Shown: positions 1 to 12,572, counted from the stretch's first letter. The stretch is DNA of 64,000 nt from Distichodus sexfasciatus (GCA_032718565.1 JAVGVS010000188.1:174501-238500); one strand, 5' to 3'. Program-made: numbers and translations. Notes: generated by a model not told the origin, from the letters alone.

Positions 1-92
1 CCTTATCGTGCATCCTTACTCATAAGTATCTCAGTGGTACCTTTACGGGTCCGGTACTTGAGCCGGCGACCTTCTGATCACAGGACTCAATG
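1..92 (-). repeat. Second SINE-like family (family S1), partial
   Basis: Reverse complement reads ...gatcagaaggtcgccggctc, aagtaccggacccgtaaagg, taccactgagatac. It shares these with copies at 1.45, 7.8-8.4, 11.5, 16.2, 18.7 and 54.5 kb. Confidence 0.75.
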
Positions 93-1448
93 TCTCCATT
101 TTTAAAAAATAATCAGGCATTGGGCATTAAAGTTAATATCGGGCAATAACATCGGGACAGACGTTTAAGGGATAGGTTCTAGAAAGACATCCAGACCAAA
201 CTGGTTCAACGGAAAACTCGGCGTGAACTAAGCTCATGGAGCAGCACAGTCCCGGCTCGTCTGTACAGACGTCTCATCAAACCATAAAGCAGCTAAATAC
301 AGAAGGCGATAAGTCAGTGGCATGAATGACGTGCATTAAAAGCTCACGCACCGGGCCAGACTTCGGTACCGTTTGCTATCAATGGCTTTGCTTCTGCCGG
401 ACTTTGTGCTATTCGTGGACGTTTGTCTCCTCACAACTATGCGCTGTTAACGGCTTTGGCTTTTTCAAACAAAACGTTAAAAAAGAAAAAGCCACAACAG
501 GTGACCGGCACAATGATTCCCAAACGCAGACAGGATGTGTGTATAAATACACACAAAACACACGTGCATGCACGGACTGGTAGGGGAGACAGGAAGACGA
601 CTTGACAAAAGAGAAGAGAAGGACTAAACTCCACGGGAGGAGAGGAAAAGAGAGACGGTAATAACAGACGGAGGCGGCCGCAACGCCACACGGGTGAATT
701 ATACGCGTCGGGTCTGTCTGGCGATGACATTTACTCAAGACTCCCCGAAGTCAGCTGGGCCCGGCCTCTCGCCTATCCCTCTGGTAGACGTGCCTGCGAG
801 GCCTGCAGCACTCAACATCCTCTTTTTTCCCCCCTTAAAGCGACATCAAAGCCTCGGCAGTAGCATAGGAGAAGGCGAGGGGAAGATCCTCTGAAGTGGA
901 AAACACTAGCGCTGCATCTGCATGTCCCGTTGCCCTCGCGCCCCCTCACCCACGACCGGGGTCTGTTTTGGGGCGCTACGCCGCTGCCATCTTGGCGCCT
1001 TGGACATATGCGAGGCGCACGGGGAGAAGAAAGGCAAATCAGAAAGGTTGTTCTTTCTTCAGCAAGGCGAAGTCGTTTGAATTCTAACTTGAGAAGCCTT
1101 GTGGTTGCACAACAGTGACACAAAGGGAATTCCGAATGAAAGCATTAGAGATGTAAATAGTTTCTCGGCGAGACAGAACGAGAGACAGAGAGACAGGCAG
1201 AGATAAAGAGACGGAAACGGAAAGTGGCGGACAGACAGCTGTAGGAAAATGTTTAGCAATTAGAAGACGACCAGAATATTTACTATTTACTAATACACAC
1301 ACAAACAGGAAAACCGAGCGAGAAAGAAGTGAAGATACGAAAGTCAAAACTCATATTCTTTGAAACAGGCATGCAACCCTCTTTGGCTCCTAATCACAAG
1401 AACTGACAAGAGAATAGACAAAAAGGAGGCTTGGTAGGACAACTGGGT
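93..1448. other. Intergenic, no gene recognised
   Basis: Includes a CpG-rich stretch (about 660-1020) with gccgctgccatcttggcgcc, a YY1-like site, and a purine-rich stretch (1160-1340). Open frames here are short and unlike any family I know. Confidence 0.5.
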
Positions 1449-1660
1449 TGACAGTCGGTAGCGTAATGGTCAGAAGGTCTCCAGTTCAAGTTACGGACTG
1501 GTAAAGGTAGCGCTGAGGTACTCATGAGAAAGGTACCATCCCCAAGCACTGCCAAAAAGCTGCCCACTGGTCCTTCACGGATGGGTCAAAAGCAGAGGTC
1601 AGATTTGGTTGTGGTGCACTGGGTGTTCACAATGACAATCACTCAGGGGTTAAGCTTATA
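1449..1660 (+). repeat. Family S1 SINE-like copy
   Basis: Shows gtagcgtaatggtcag (box A-like), ccagttcaagt (box B-like), tgaggtactcatgag, ccttcacggatgggtcaaa and the 3' caatgacaatcactca. The order is the same in all S1 copies. Confidence 0.8.
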
Positions 1661-1671
1661 TAAAATAATGA

Positions 1672-2320
1672 ACGAATGATTATCAACGGCATGCTCGTTA
1701 CTGACCGCTCAGGTCATTTGCTTAATGGTGGTCTACATATAGTCTGACCACATCAAGAGGGGGTTCTCCACCAGAATTACAAAGTGCTCCCTATATAAAA
1801 CCCCAATACAACAGCGGCCTCACTTCTGGCAACTTTTCTAGACACAGATTAGTGGCGAGAACCCAATCTGGACGGACAGACAGCGTCCCACGCTAAATGG
1901 CCTGAGCAACTCGTTCTATTTTCATACTTTCTGCCTTCTTTTCCTGTGCGTGCTCACTGCAGTTTAAATGAAAGAATAGGCCTCTGTTTAAAAAAGGGAG
2001 GAATTTGTCTTCAAAAGAAAGAGTGGCTGATTACCGAGCCAGCTTTCGCTCTTCTGCCATTAGATCAGCTGAGAAAGGCCCGTTAGTCATGCCTGCTTAT
2101 CTGGCAAACTTATAAGTGCGGGATTAAAAGATCAAAGGGGCGAGAGGGGCCAATGCTATGGAAAATGTAAGCCCTTCATAGGGGCTCTTCAGATGATGGT
2201 CTTAACTCAACTGCACCAAAACAGACAATGTGAAATATTGTGAATAGCTGCCAGGCTGTTATCCGGCGACAAACAAATCAAGCTAAAGGCCATTTCATAC
2301 TCGACAATATGTGAGGATAA
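1672..2320. other. Intergenic unique sequence, possible regulatory DNA
   Basis: Not repetitive within the window. Contains ttaaaagatcaaaggggcg near 2125, which holds a TCF/LEF-type AGATCAAAGG site, and cttatctggcaaacttataa. Function is inference. Confidence 0.35.
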
Positions 2321-2325
2321 AAATG

Positions 2326-3077
2326 AGGGCTGCACGATATAGGAATGACTGGGCGATGCCAATATCTGATATTGTCATGCTTATAGCGCTCAGAATTTAG
2401 GCACAAAAATAACGCCATAACTGACATTTCTAACACAGCACCAAGTCAGGCGAGCGTGAAAACAGAGTGGAGCGAGGGCTGAGCATTTCCAGCGTAGTGC
2501 ACATTTTAAGAAAAAGGTCACTTCCCGTGCTATTTGGTGTACCGAGTCAAATAGGACGCGTGACACTTCATGTGCACTACCTAGTGCCTAGAGAGCCATT
2601 AAGCTACAACCCCAGCTATTTCCTGAGATGCATACTACCACATAGAAAAGTATGAGAAGAGCGCCTTACGTACCATACTATTAAGTGCAGCAGTACACGG
2701 CTCGGGACATGGCCCATGTGCGAGCTCAAATTCGCTAAGTGAGGCAAACGCACTAGTTAGTTAGTTTAAAAAAAGTTGCTGTGTGCAGGCAGAGTTGAGC
2801 GTAAAGACAAGAGATTTTTGCTCATGAGCGTTCCTCTGCGTGCTCAGAATTTTGCCACAAAATAACTTCATACATTTTAAGACAGAAAGCACGTGCCATG
2901 TAAAATCCCACCTCAGACTTTGGACATGGCTGGCACAAGTGCTACCTTACCCACGTACAATAAATGTGTCATTAAAATATCGAAAATATCGGCAAATCTA
3001 AGCATCTGTCAGATGCCGATGACTTTTAAAAAATGCAATTATTGGTCAATTCCGATATCATCATACATCCCTAATGA
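2326..3077 (+). mobile_element. MITE-like element, family G (gggatgcacgatat ends)
   Basis: Starts gggctgcacgatat and ends atcatcatacatcccta, an imperfect inverted terminus. The interior has gcacattttaagaaaaaggtc, actacctagtgcctagagag, gaaaagtatgagaagagcgc and ggacatggctggcacaag, shared with copies at 9.0, 17.1, 29.1, 38.1 and 58.4 kb. No transposase frame. Confidence 0.75.
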
Positions 3078-3132
3078 AAAACAAGGCTTGCAGGTGAATC
3101 CAGCGTTTCGTCTGACACGACTCGTGACACTG

Positions 3133-3701
3133 AGGCTACGTTCACACTGCCATGCTGAAGTGACTCAAATCGGATTTTTTGCCTTAATGTGACACAGATC
3201 TGATCTTTTCAGGGCTGTGTGGACACGCAAATCTGATCTTTTCAAATCGGATTTGTGTCACTTTCATATGTGGTACTAAATCCGATACATATCCGATTCA
3301 CAGCCAACGCAGGAAGGTAAAAATGGAGGACAGCTGCAATAACAGAAAATGCTAGCCGCCTGACTTTTTTTTCCTCCTTTTCGACCTGCTCATGTACAGC
3401 TGATTCACTGTTTGTCGTCCTCCAGAGCAAAGTGCGATACATGTGTGAGCTATTAACGCCTCCATTTTTAATGCCATGAGCCGTCCCACAGACATGAATT
3501 TTTTTGTTGTTGGTGACGCAGTTGACCCGTGTAAAAACGTATCAATGTGCGCATGCGTGACGTTTCGGGGGACCGATGCGTTCACATTACAGTCAGATAC
3601 AGGTCACTTGTAGTTATGAATGTGAACCATCAAGATCGACAAATCCGATCTGAGCAAAAAATCGGAACTGAACGATGTGGCTGGCAGTGTGAACGTAGCC
3701 T
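3133..3701. mobile_element. MITE-like element with perfect 20-bp terminal inverted repeats
   Basis: Left end AGGCTACGTTCACACTGCCA is the exact reverse complement of the right end TGGCAGTGTGAACGTAGCCT. The interior is AT-rich with repeated aaatccgat/atcggattt motifs and no transposase frame. A non-autonomous DNA transposon is the best reading; I could not define a target duplication. Confidence 0.85.
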
Positions 3702-4097
3702 GATGCTACAATAGTTGCAATACCCTCACAAATCGGTAAGCGTTCAAACAGAAATGCTGATTTGAGTTGCGGTTGCTGTGAGGAGACATTTGCAGATCAG
3801 GGCTCGACCCAGACCGCAGCATGTAAACCGAAAGCCAGATAAACAAATACAGAGTCCTGCTGCTGGCAGACGGAACACGGATTTACGTAACATGCGGCGA
3901 GGAAATCCTGTGCACCAGCCAAATCAACACCACCGCCACCAGCACCAGCACCACCACAAGGCAGAATCAGAGCTGGGGCAGGAGCGGGTGGGTTTCATCT
4001 CCGGAGAGGCAGAGTGGATGGTTAGATGCAATTCGCCCTCCGACGGTTGATGTAATATAGGAGGAAGTGTCCGAAATCTCCTCAACCCACTCAGGAC

Positions 4098-4166
4098 TCA
4101 GGCCACACACACACACACAGACACAGACACATACACACACACACACACACACAGACAGACACAGTC
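4098..4166. repeat. (CA)n microsatellite
   Basis: About 70 bases of interrupted CA dinucleotides. Confidence 0.9.
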
Positions 4167-4320
4167 CAAAGTTCTAATCTATTCTAATGCCCAAAGTAAC
4201 TTTGATCATGACCTAAAATAACCGTATATCTGATTTTGAATGATCAGCTACAGTTAAGCTCTTAAGAGTATTTCTATTGATGAAATGGTGTATTTAGGAA
4301 ATAAATAAAAACACAAGATA

Positions 4321-4358
4321 CATTGCTAACTGTCTGTCTGTCTATCTATCTATCTACC
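4321..4358. repeat. CTGT/CTAT microsatellite
   Basis: Short run of tctgtctgtctgtctatctatctat type units. Confidence 0.9.
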
Positions 4359-4939
4359 CACCCCTTATAAAGGGCTATAAATGATTTATAATTAAGATGT
4401 TAATTGTTAAGTATAACATGTTAAGTGTTTTAATGGTAATAACGTAAACAAACAGCTGATTAAACTGACAGTTTAACGAGGGGGCAAGATAAGCTGAGCA
4501 ACTAACAAGATCTGAGATTTTGCCAAATAGTGATCCTGCATCTGAAGTTAAAGAAGAGGCAAAATGACGGCCACCTCGCGTCCTCCCAGCCAGGAGAAGG
4601 ACGGCCGATCTGCTCCTCTCGATCCGTCTCTGTCCTCTTTTTATAAGTTCCTCAAGTTACTAAGTGCAGCCTTCAAAAGCATCATGGAGACGCATATTTA
4701 AATATTCAGCAGCGTGTGTTTGATGTTCGGTGATGAGTGCTCTGGATCATGTTAAAAGAAGGAAGGATGGCTGTACAGCATCCGATGCAAACACACACAC
4801 ACGCACACAAATTATAAATTTATTTACAGCACTGAGTTTGTGTAAAAAGACCAAAAAAGTTGTTTTAACAATGAAGCGATTGGACAGGATGAAAACAAAT
4901 GTTGGGCCCATAACTGATCCATCATAACAGAAGAAAGAT

Positions 4940-5385
4940 ACTATCTATCTATCTATTTATCCATCCATCCATCCATCCCCTTATCTATCTTCTGTCTGTC
5001 TGTCTGTCTGTCTGTCTATCAGATAGAGATTATCTATCCTGTTCATCCATCCATCCATCTATCTATCTATTCATCTATCTCTATCTATCAGATAGATAGA
5101 TATCTATCCCGCTCGCCCCCCATGGATGGATGTGTGGATGGATGTGTGGGTGGGTGGATGGATGTGTGGCTGGACGGGTGGGTGGGTGGGTGGGTGGATA
5201 GATGGATGCATGCATGGATGGATCAATGAAGGGGTGGGGTGGACAGACAATGGGTGGGTGGGTGTGTGGACGATATTTATATGGGAAGAGTCTGTAGAAA
5301 TGGATGGATGGATGGGCGGGTGAATGGATGATTAGTTGGTGGATGATGGATGGATGATGGATAGACTGACGGATGGATGACTTTC
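4940..5385. repeat. Compound tetranucleotide block
   Basis: CTAT/CATC/CTGT units (4940-5105), then GGAT/GGGT units on the same strand (5120-5385). The switch from pyrimidine-rich to purine-rich strand at about 5110 makes the two halves partly inverse to each other. Confidence 0.88.
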
Positions 5386-5389
5386 ATAA

Positions 5390-6495
5390 TGCACCATAAA
5401 CCTAATACTTAAGTACTTCCAAGTTCCTTCAAAAATGGGGTGACAGGATGAAAGACGTATAATTCGGAAAAACCAACCATTCCCAAAAATGATTTAATGC
5501 AGTTCAAAAATAAAATGTGTATTCAATTCTGTTAAAAATATTGAATCCTGGAGAGACTAACCCACAGACCCCACGTAGGAGCAGTTTCAGTGTTTTATGA
5601 TCACAGAGACAAAACACCTCGCCTTTATTCTATTCCTTTCCTTCTTCCTGCTGTTTGTCTGTCTGTCTGTCTGTCTGTTCAGGGTGCATCAGAGTCAGGG
5701 TCCCAATGGCAGGATTTATTCGGGGGGGGGTCATGTTTAGCAACTGCAGAGGCAGACAGAAGGTTCCCCGCTCCAGGAGAGCCGTGCTCTCCGCTACCAA
5801 GGCCCCGGGTTTACTGCCATGCTGCTGCAGAGATCTCTCATCACAGCAACTAAAAGCAATTCAGAAATAATTATTTATTCCTTTGATGAAGTCATCTGAC
5901 CCCAACAGACACCCTCCCTCCATCTCGCACCCTTTGGAGAATCTTTCACTTTTCTCTCTGTGCTGGGTTGACTCCCAGGGGAAGAAATGCCGAGCAGAGG
6001 AAACGGGGCGAGTTGGAAGAAACAGAGGCATTGCATCACTGTGCTACGCTGGTGTCGCCCTCCACAGAGAAAGAAATGATTCGGGGGCTGTTTGCAGATG
6101 GTAATCGAGAGAAGGTTCGACATCCGATAAGTCTGCTGATAAATTAAATCATAGAAATTTCAACTGCTGTTCCCTACACTTTTTGGTTTACACAAAGGTT
6201 ATTGGATAGCGGATCGACTGCAGAGCTGCAGCTATTTATTCGAAAGGATTACTTATTCAGGATCATGATGCTAATATAAACACTTATCACTGCATCTTGC
6301 TTCATCGGTTTTCAAATGTTCAAACACTGTTAAAAGTTCATAATCAAACTATAATTACAACTATAACTAACACATTTACTTCCAATATCTTTTATTAATA
6401 AAACAAGGGGAGGAGAAGTGGAAGGTGCACAACATAGCACAAATATGGCTAAGTTAAGAAGTCTCACAGCGAGAACTCATCTTTACACGATTAAC
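5390..6495. other. Intergenic, no gene recognised
   Basis: Contains a short CTGT run (about 5655-5680) and an eight-G run at 5721; no convincing coding frame. Confidence 0.5.
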
Positions 6496-6499
6496 TCTG

Positions 6500-7080
6500 C
6501 TTGCACCAAGTTGAGGATCTTAAGTACCAAGTTGAGGATCTTAAGTACCAAGTTGAGGATCTAAGGTTCCAAGTTGAGGATCTTAAGTACTAAGTTGAGG
6601 ATCTTAAGTACCAAGCTTAGGACCAAGGTTCCAAGTTGAGGATCTATACCAAGTTGAGGATCTGGCACCAAGCTTTAGACCTAAGGTTCCAAGTTGGAGG
6701 ATCTTGTTCAAGTTGAGGATCTAAGGTTCCAAGTTGAGGATCTTAAGTACCAAGTTGAGGATCTTAAGTACCAAGTTTAGGATCTAAGGTTCCAAGTTGA
6801 GGATCTTAAGTACCAAGTTTAGGATCTAAGGTTCCAAGCTGAGGATCTTAAGTACCAAGTTAGGATCTAAGGTTCCCAAGTTGAGGATCTTAAGTACCAA
6901 GTTTAGGATCTAAGGTTCCAAGTTGAGGATCTTAAGTACCAAGTTGAGGATCTTAAGTACAAAGTTGAGGATCTAAGGTTCCAAGTTTAGGATCTAAGGC
7001 TCCAAGTTACAAATGAAAGGTTCCAGTTTTAGGATCTTAGGCGCCAAGTTTAGGATTTTAGGCTCCAAGTTTAGGATCCA
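6500..7080. repeat. 21-bp minisatellite
   Basis: About 27 units alternating between ccaagttgaggatcttaagta and ccaagtttaggatctaaggt forms, decaying at the right end (ccaagtttaggattttaggct). No gene overlaps it. Confidence 0.92.
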
Positions 7081-7084
7081 CGTT

Positions 7085-7815
7085 TCTGAAAAGCGCCGTG
7101 GTAAGAAGAGCCAGAAATATCTCTTTTTTGCAGTGCGTGTGAGTGCTTGTTTGATAGGAATGAAAGAACACTGAATATAAACAACGAAAAATAACTGCAA
7201 GACTGAACAAACAGGAGCAAAACAAGTACATTCCATACAATGCGAGCATAGTGACACGCCGTAGCGTCAAATAAGACGTAAGCAGTTCATTCAGAGAAAA
7301 GGCCATAAATCATAGATTCCCAATCTGACTTGACAACAAAAACAGTGGAATATTTCATAAAAAGACAGGAAAATTGTCTTGTGGGCTGCTTTCACAGTAC
7401 TCAAGTCAAGCCCAAAAACATCTGGTGCAACCATCGTGACAGCTGCCGAGCTCCGGCGAACGGCTTCGAAGCACGTTCCCCCGAGACAGGCGACGTTAAT
7501 CATGTTTATATCATTCGCGCAGAGCTTTGATAATCTGCAGCCATTTAATTAGGCTTGACGCAATACGACATTAACAAGGCTTTTACCGAACAGATTTCTC
7601 TGTATGATGCTGAAAGAGGCTTGATGTGGCGAAATTGAGCTAAAATGTGGTCTCTTCATTGCAGGGAGGAGCAAATGGGGGCTGCTGTTTTATCTCAGGA
7701 CTGCATCAGATATTTACTACTTTTTAACAAGTGGACGGATTAAATTGCAGTAAAGCCCTGCACTCTAGTAAAGATCCAGAGACGGTAGCGGGATGCTTTG
7801 AGAAATACATTTTTA
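7085..7815. other. Intergenic unique sequence
   Basis: The part 7530-7770 is AT-rich, unique and has homeodomain-like atttaattagg and ggattaaattgcag motifs. Looks like candidate conserved non-coding DNA; no coding frame. Confidence 0.35.
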
Positions 7816-7818
7816 TGG

Positions 7819-8412
7819 TCAGTAAGGTATCACTGAGGTACTCATGAGAAAGGTACTGTCAATGTTCCCTACACGGCACGTCAGATGCCCACCTCTCCTT
7901 GACGGATGGCTCAAATGCAGAGGTCAAATTTTGGGGCAGTTGGTAGCGTAACGGTTAGGGAGTTGGCCCCGCGATCAGAAGGTCGCCGGTTCAAGTCCCA
8001 GATCTATAAAGGTGCCCCAGAGGTACTCATGAGCAAGGTACTGTTCCCAAGCACTGCTCCGTCCGGTGCTGCCAAAAAACTGCTCGCTGCTGTTTCAAGA
8101 ATGGGTCAAACGTTGAGGTCACACTATGAGGCAGTTGGTAACGTAACGGTCAGGGAACTGCCGCCGTAATCGGAAGGTTGCCGGTTCAAGTTCCCGACCA
8201 GTAAAGGTACCACTGAGGTACTCATGAGCATAGTAGCCCTCCCCAAGCACTGCTCCCAGGTGGCTGCTCTGTAACTGCCTACTGCTCCTTCACGGATGAG
8301 TCAAATGCAGAGGTCACTTTTTGGGGGGCAGTTGGTAGTGTAGCGGTCAGGGAGTGTGCCCCGTGATCAGAAGGTCGCCGGTTCAAGTCCTGGACTGGTA
8401 AAGGTACCACTG
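7819..8412 (+). repeat. Tandem head-to-tail S1 SINE-like copies
   Basis: Four joined copies. Unit starts (gcagttggta) fall at 7936, 8131 and 8328, giving periods of about 195-197 bases, with a truncated copy before them. Each unit has tagcgtaacggttaggga, ccggttcaagtcc and actcatgagcaaggta. Confidence 0.85.
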
Positions 8413-8424
8413 TGCCTTCTAAAA

Positions 8425-9020
8425 GTATTGATATTTGGATACTTGTAGATGACTAGTCACTAGTCTTTGATGACTATGATGGCCGGACTAGGATGATCAA
8501 ACGTGACCAGTTAGAACGCCAATGCCCATGAGAGACACGTAAACACTCTCTAAACCAACAGAACGCGTCTAAAGCAAAAGTGAGTGGTATCAAATCCTAC
8601 TTGACTACAGTAAATTAGATGCTCCTAAACTCGAAATTGGCAGGAGGTTAAGAGCTTTCATTGGAGTTTATAGGGTTCCTTAATGGCTTTCTCATTCTGG
8701 CTATTTAAGATCGGCCTTTAATTAAATCCCAGCTAATTACACTGCTCCTGCGAGGGTCCCCGAATGGTTGAAACGAGCAACTGAAGATGTAATTGGTGCT
8801 AAAAGTAAAACACGGGCTCACACCCAGAAATTTTCTGGTTTCCGCCGTCTAAAGGCCAGTGTCTAAGAAAAAAAAAAATCTGACAAACAGGAGTCACACG
8901 AGGCCACCTCACTGTAATTATCCAGTCTCGGCTCCAGCTGGATACAACTTGATTTAACTGGGAAACTGTGAATAGCACATATGGACTAGATGAATAAAGC
9001 TTACCGGAACAGTACGACTG
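8425..9020. other. Intergenic unique sequence
   Basis: 8600-8800 has tttaattaaatcccagctaa ttac motifs and no repeat relatives in the window. No coding frame. Confidence 0.35.
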
Positions 9021-9025
9021 GCTTA

Positions 9026-9716
9026 AAATTAGGGATGCACGAGGATATCGGAATCGTATCAGAATCAGCTGATAATTGTCATCGACATCGGACCGATGCT
9101 TAAGTTTGCCCGAGATTTTTAGCCGATATTTTATGCTGCATTTATAGTACATCGGAAAGGTAGCTTTTGTGCCAGACAAGTCCGAAGTCCGAGGTGGGAT
9201 TTTATACGGCCCGAGCCTTCTGTCTTAAAATATATGGCATTATTTTGGGCCAAAATTTTGAGCACGCAGTGGAACATTGGCGAGCAAAATCTCTTGCACG
9301 AGAGCTCAAAGTAAGTTGCGTGTTTGCCTCAATTAGCGAATGTGAGATTGCACATGGGCTGTGTCCCAAGCCGCGTGCTGCCGCACTTAATAGTACGGTA
9401 GGTAAGGCACACATCATACTTTTCTATGTGGTAGTATGCATCTCAGGAAGTAGCTGGGGTTGTAGCTTAACGAGACTCTACGCACTAGGTAGTGCACATG
9501 GAGAGTCACATGTGCCCTGTTTGACTTGGTACACCACATAGGGCGTGAAGTGACTTTTTCTTAAAATGTTGTGCACTACGCTCCATGCTGCTTTCAAGCT
9601 CTCTTGACTCGCTTGAGTTATGGCACTATTTTTGCTTATTTATCGGCATCGGCAGATGTAAGCATGAAAACATCGGTTATCGGCATCGCCCAATAATTCT
9701 CATATCGTGCATCACT
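9026..9716 (-). mobile_element. MITE-like element, family G (antisense copy)
   Basis: Begins agggatgcacgaggatatcg and ends ctcatatcgtgcatcac. The interior gtccgaggtgggattttata and tagtatgcatctcaggaagt are the reverse complement of the 2.3-kb copy. Confidence 0.78.
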
Positions 9717-9719
9717 ACT

Positions 9720-11445
9720 TAAAATGGAAGTTTTCTGTTTTTTTCCCTCCCAACTATAAAACGTTTGCAGCAGTTAAAACCAGCAGCTGAAAAAATCAGA
9801 ATCAGTTGTTCACCAAAAGCACTGAAGCGCGCATGCGTTTCCCATTAGGTCCAGCTTCAGGCAGTGGACCGTTTACAAAATCCTTCTGTGGAAGGGAAGG
9901 GAAAATCTGTTAAAAGTCTGACAGGCTGACACAGGTCGAGTCGCTTGTCCAAGCACAGTGAGAGAATCTGTCGTCCTGTAACCGGCTTCTGGAACACGAC
10001 CTCCCATGCAGCAGCAGCAGCTAACAAGTCCCCCGGCTCCGACTGCCAAAAAAAAGGCTGGTGGAGAAACTCCATCAGTTGTTTCAGATGGAAAGTTCGG
10101 TCACATGCATTAAAAAGTGTGTGAACTAAAAGAATGGCTGATGCATTTGGTGGTTATTTCATTTGCCTACACTTTCTGGTTTGCCGAGGGCAGTAAGAAA
10201 GGAAATATGTCCGCTAAATGATGCGCAAACGTATAAAAATAGTCCTGTCTGGATCATGATGGTTCTAAATGAGGTCTGTAGTGAGTTGCTGAAGCGCTTT
10301 GCAGATTTATAGGTGTTAAAAAAGACATAGTAAAAAGCTCAAATATTTGTCACCGGCTGCTCTTGGAGCTCAAACGTTCAGAGCAAATCTTCGCCCTCAT
10401 CTCTTTTCCATTCTCACTGGATATAATGAGATCCTCTTAATTCACCTTGGCGAGCTTGTCAGACACCTATGACTAAACGTTTCTAATCCGCGCTGAAATA
10501 TTACACGCCTCGCACCTTCCTGCGATAATTCAATAACACAGATTTAAGACTATAAAACGCACGGCCAGTTTGTGCAGCTGCTCCAAAAGAACATTGGACA
10601 TGACAAGAAATAATTATGGAATAAAAAGAGGAGAAAAACCTCACTGGTGTTCCTTTTTTTTTATTATTATTATTCTTCCCCCTCCCTCCACGAACAGCCC
10701 TAGCTGCGCACGCCATCCCTTTATCTCCTTTATTAGCGTGTCTGTACCGCTCTTGCCAGGGAGGGGAGCGTCGGGGAGACAGTCACTTTCTCGGCCCTGT
10801 GAAGTTCAGGCAGATTACAGAGAAGCTTTGAAGCTTCTGCCGCCATACCCCCACCCCCTCCTCAACCCCACGTCTCCCCGGCCCGAGCGGATCCCCGCCG
10901 TCTGCGGCGGTGCTGGCGCGACCAAGCCGGCGACCAAAAACGGAAGACGGGAGACGAATAAAAGTAAATGCCCTCCGATGAACCGTCGGCCTTTCATGTG
11001 TCTCGTTTGTTCCAGCTGACAACAAAAGCCACACCTAAGCAATCTCACGCCAAAAGAAGCCCAGAGAGAAAGGGAGATGGAGGCGATAGCGAGACGTGTC
11101 CTAGGGAAGTGGAGCTGGAGGGAAAAAGAAATGACAGTCGCACGGTAATTACGTCTACCTGTGGGTATCCGACTATAATCTAGAGAATAAACGGAGCGAG
11201 CGCTTAGCGACCTTCCCTGCGGTGTCCCTTCCTAAGCGTGCGCCTTCCCTGACGAATCCGAGTGAAGATAAGGACATTGCAGCTGTACGGTGTATAGCTG
11301 TGAACGCCATTAAAGTTAAACAGCAGGAAATTACTGCACACACTTACAGCTCAATGCAAATTAATGCCACTAGGGGGCAGGAAAAACAGGCTGAAAGTTT
11401 ATGTTCACAGACTGACGGTCACAGATTTACCTACAACACGCCACA
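9720..11445. other. Intergenic, CpG-rich patch near 10.85-10.96 kb
   Basis: A 149-codon frame at 10570-11019 crosses a CpG-rich patch (gatccccgccgtctgcggcgg) but shows no known domain. No splice-supported gene was found. Confidence 0.45.
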
Positions 11446-11449
11446 GCAC

Positions 11450-11738
11450 AGCACACCGTGCACCACAACCAAATCTGACCTCTGCATTTGACCCATCTGT
11501 GAAGGAGCAGTGGGCAGCTGATATGGACAGCGCCCGGGGAGCAGTGCTCCTGAGTGCTTCAGTGGTAACTTTACTGGTCAGGGATTCTAACTGGCGACCT
11601 TCCAGTCACAGGGCGAACGCCCTAACCATTACGCTACGAACTGCCCCAGGCACCAGAATTGGCCCAGTGATCAGAGGGTCATCAGTTCAAACCCCGGACA
11701 AGTAAAGGTACTGTACCACTGAGGTACTCATAAGGTAA
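11450..11738 (-). repeat. S1 SINE-like copies, inverted pair
   Basis: 11450-11650 is an antisense copy (ctctgcatttgacccatctg, ccattacgctacgaactgcc). It is followed by a short sense copy at 11655-11738 (gtgatcagagggtcatcagt, tgaggtactcataagg). Confidence 0.75.
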
Positions 11739-11807
11739 AAAACCAGGGGCACTTGGTAGAGTAATGGAGGAGGAGGAGGAGGAGGAGGAGGAAGACACTG
11801 CTTATAT

Positions 11808-12455
11808 GTGACCCTCCACGGCAAAACCAGTCGCTTGTCGCAGATTTTCCACATTGAGTTATTATGTTTTCATGAAAGGGCATAAATCAAGCTTCAAAAC
11901 GATACCTATATGGAATGAATCGGACGACATATGACTGAGATATCAACATTCAAAGGAGTCGGGTTTCTCCTGTCACGCCAAGTGAGAAACGGAGAAATCT
12001 GCCGTCGAAGTTGACTATCAACGTAGCACTCACAGACACTCGGTGCGGTCGCGACTACGTTTGTATTTACGGTAGCCTACGCTGCATTCACAGCCACACG
12101 GATAGCCTACCTGCGTTAGGTTAACTGAACTCGGGAGACGAAGACGGATTTCGGAGAAATATCTTCACGCTAGTCAACCAGTGGATTTACCGTAAATATT
12201 GGAGTAGAGCGGTCAAAACAGAAACTTTTAACATTCTGCTGGAATTGAATTCCTCACCTCAAGAAAGTCACGTTTTTAGGATGGAAAGGGTAAGTTTTTC
12301 TGGGAAATTTATTCACAACAGTACAGTATAGACCTTCCGCTGTTTCAAAACACTAAAAACCAAAAATCCAACATTTTACCCCACGCAACATAAACGCTCG
12401 TTTTTCTCGGAAACCTCCGTTGCGACAAGCGACTGGTTTTGCCGTGGAGGGTCGC
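11808..12455. mobile_element. 648-bp inverted-repeat element, copy 1
   Basis: Ends GTGACCCTCCACGGCAAAAC and its near-exact reverse complement GTTTTGCCGTGGAGGGTCGC, continuing inward over about 35 bases (cagtcgcttgtcgca). A second, 635-bp copy lies at 39742-40376. The interior has tatggaatgaatcggacgac and no transposase frame. Confidence 0.85.
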
Positions 12456-12489
12456 ATATTCATAGACTATTCACTAATAGGTTTTAATC

Positions 12490-12572
12490 TGTTTGGTTGT
12501 GTAACGGTTAGGGACTTACAAGGTAAAAGGTACCACTGAGGTACTCATGAGCAAGGTGCCATCTTTTCCATT
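12490..12572 (+). repeat. S1 SINE-like fragment
   Basis: Shows ttggttgtgtaacggttagg and accactgaggtactcatgag with an internal deletion. Confidence 0.65.

Noticed and set aside
3778..4050. His-rich frame that might recall the His-rich tail of naked cuticle proteins
   Set aside because: The strand is opposite to that expected for nkd1 and the His run comes from a short CAC-rich stretch; no other nkd1 motif is present.
6500..7080. CRISPR-like array of regular repeats
   Set aside because: There are no unique spacers between units and the genome is eukaryotic; it is a minisatellite.
10570..11019. 149-codon frame in a CpG-rich patch
   Set aside because: No domain, mixed low-complexity content, overlapping frames of similar length on the other strand, and no splice-supported gene around it.
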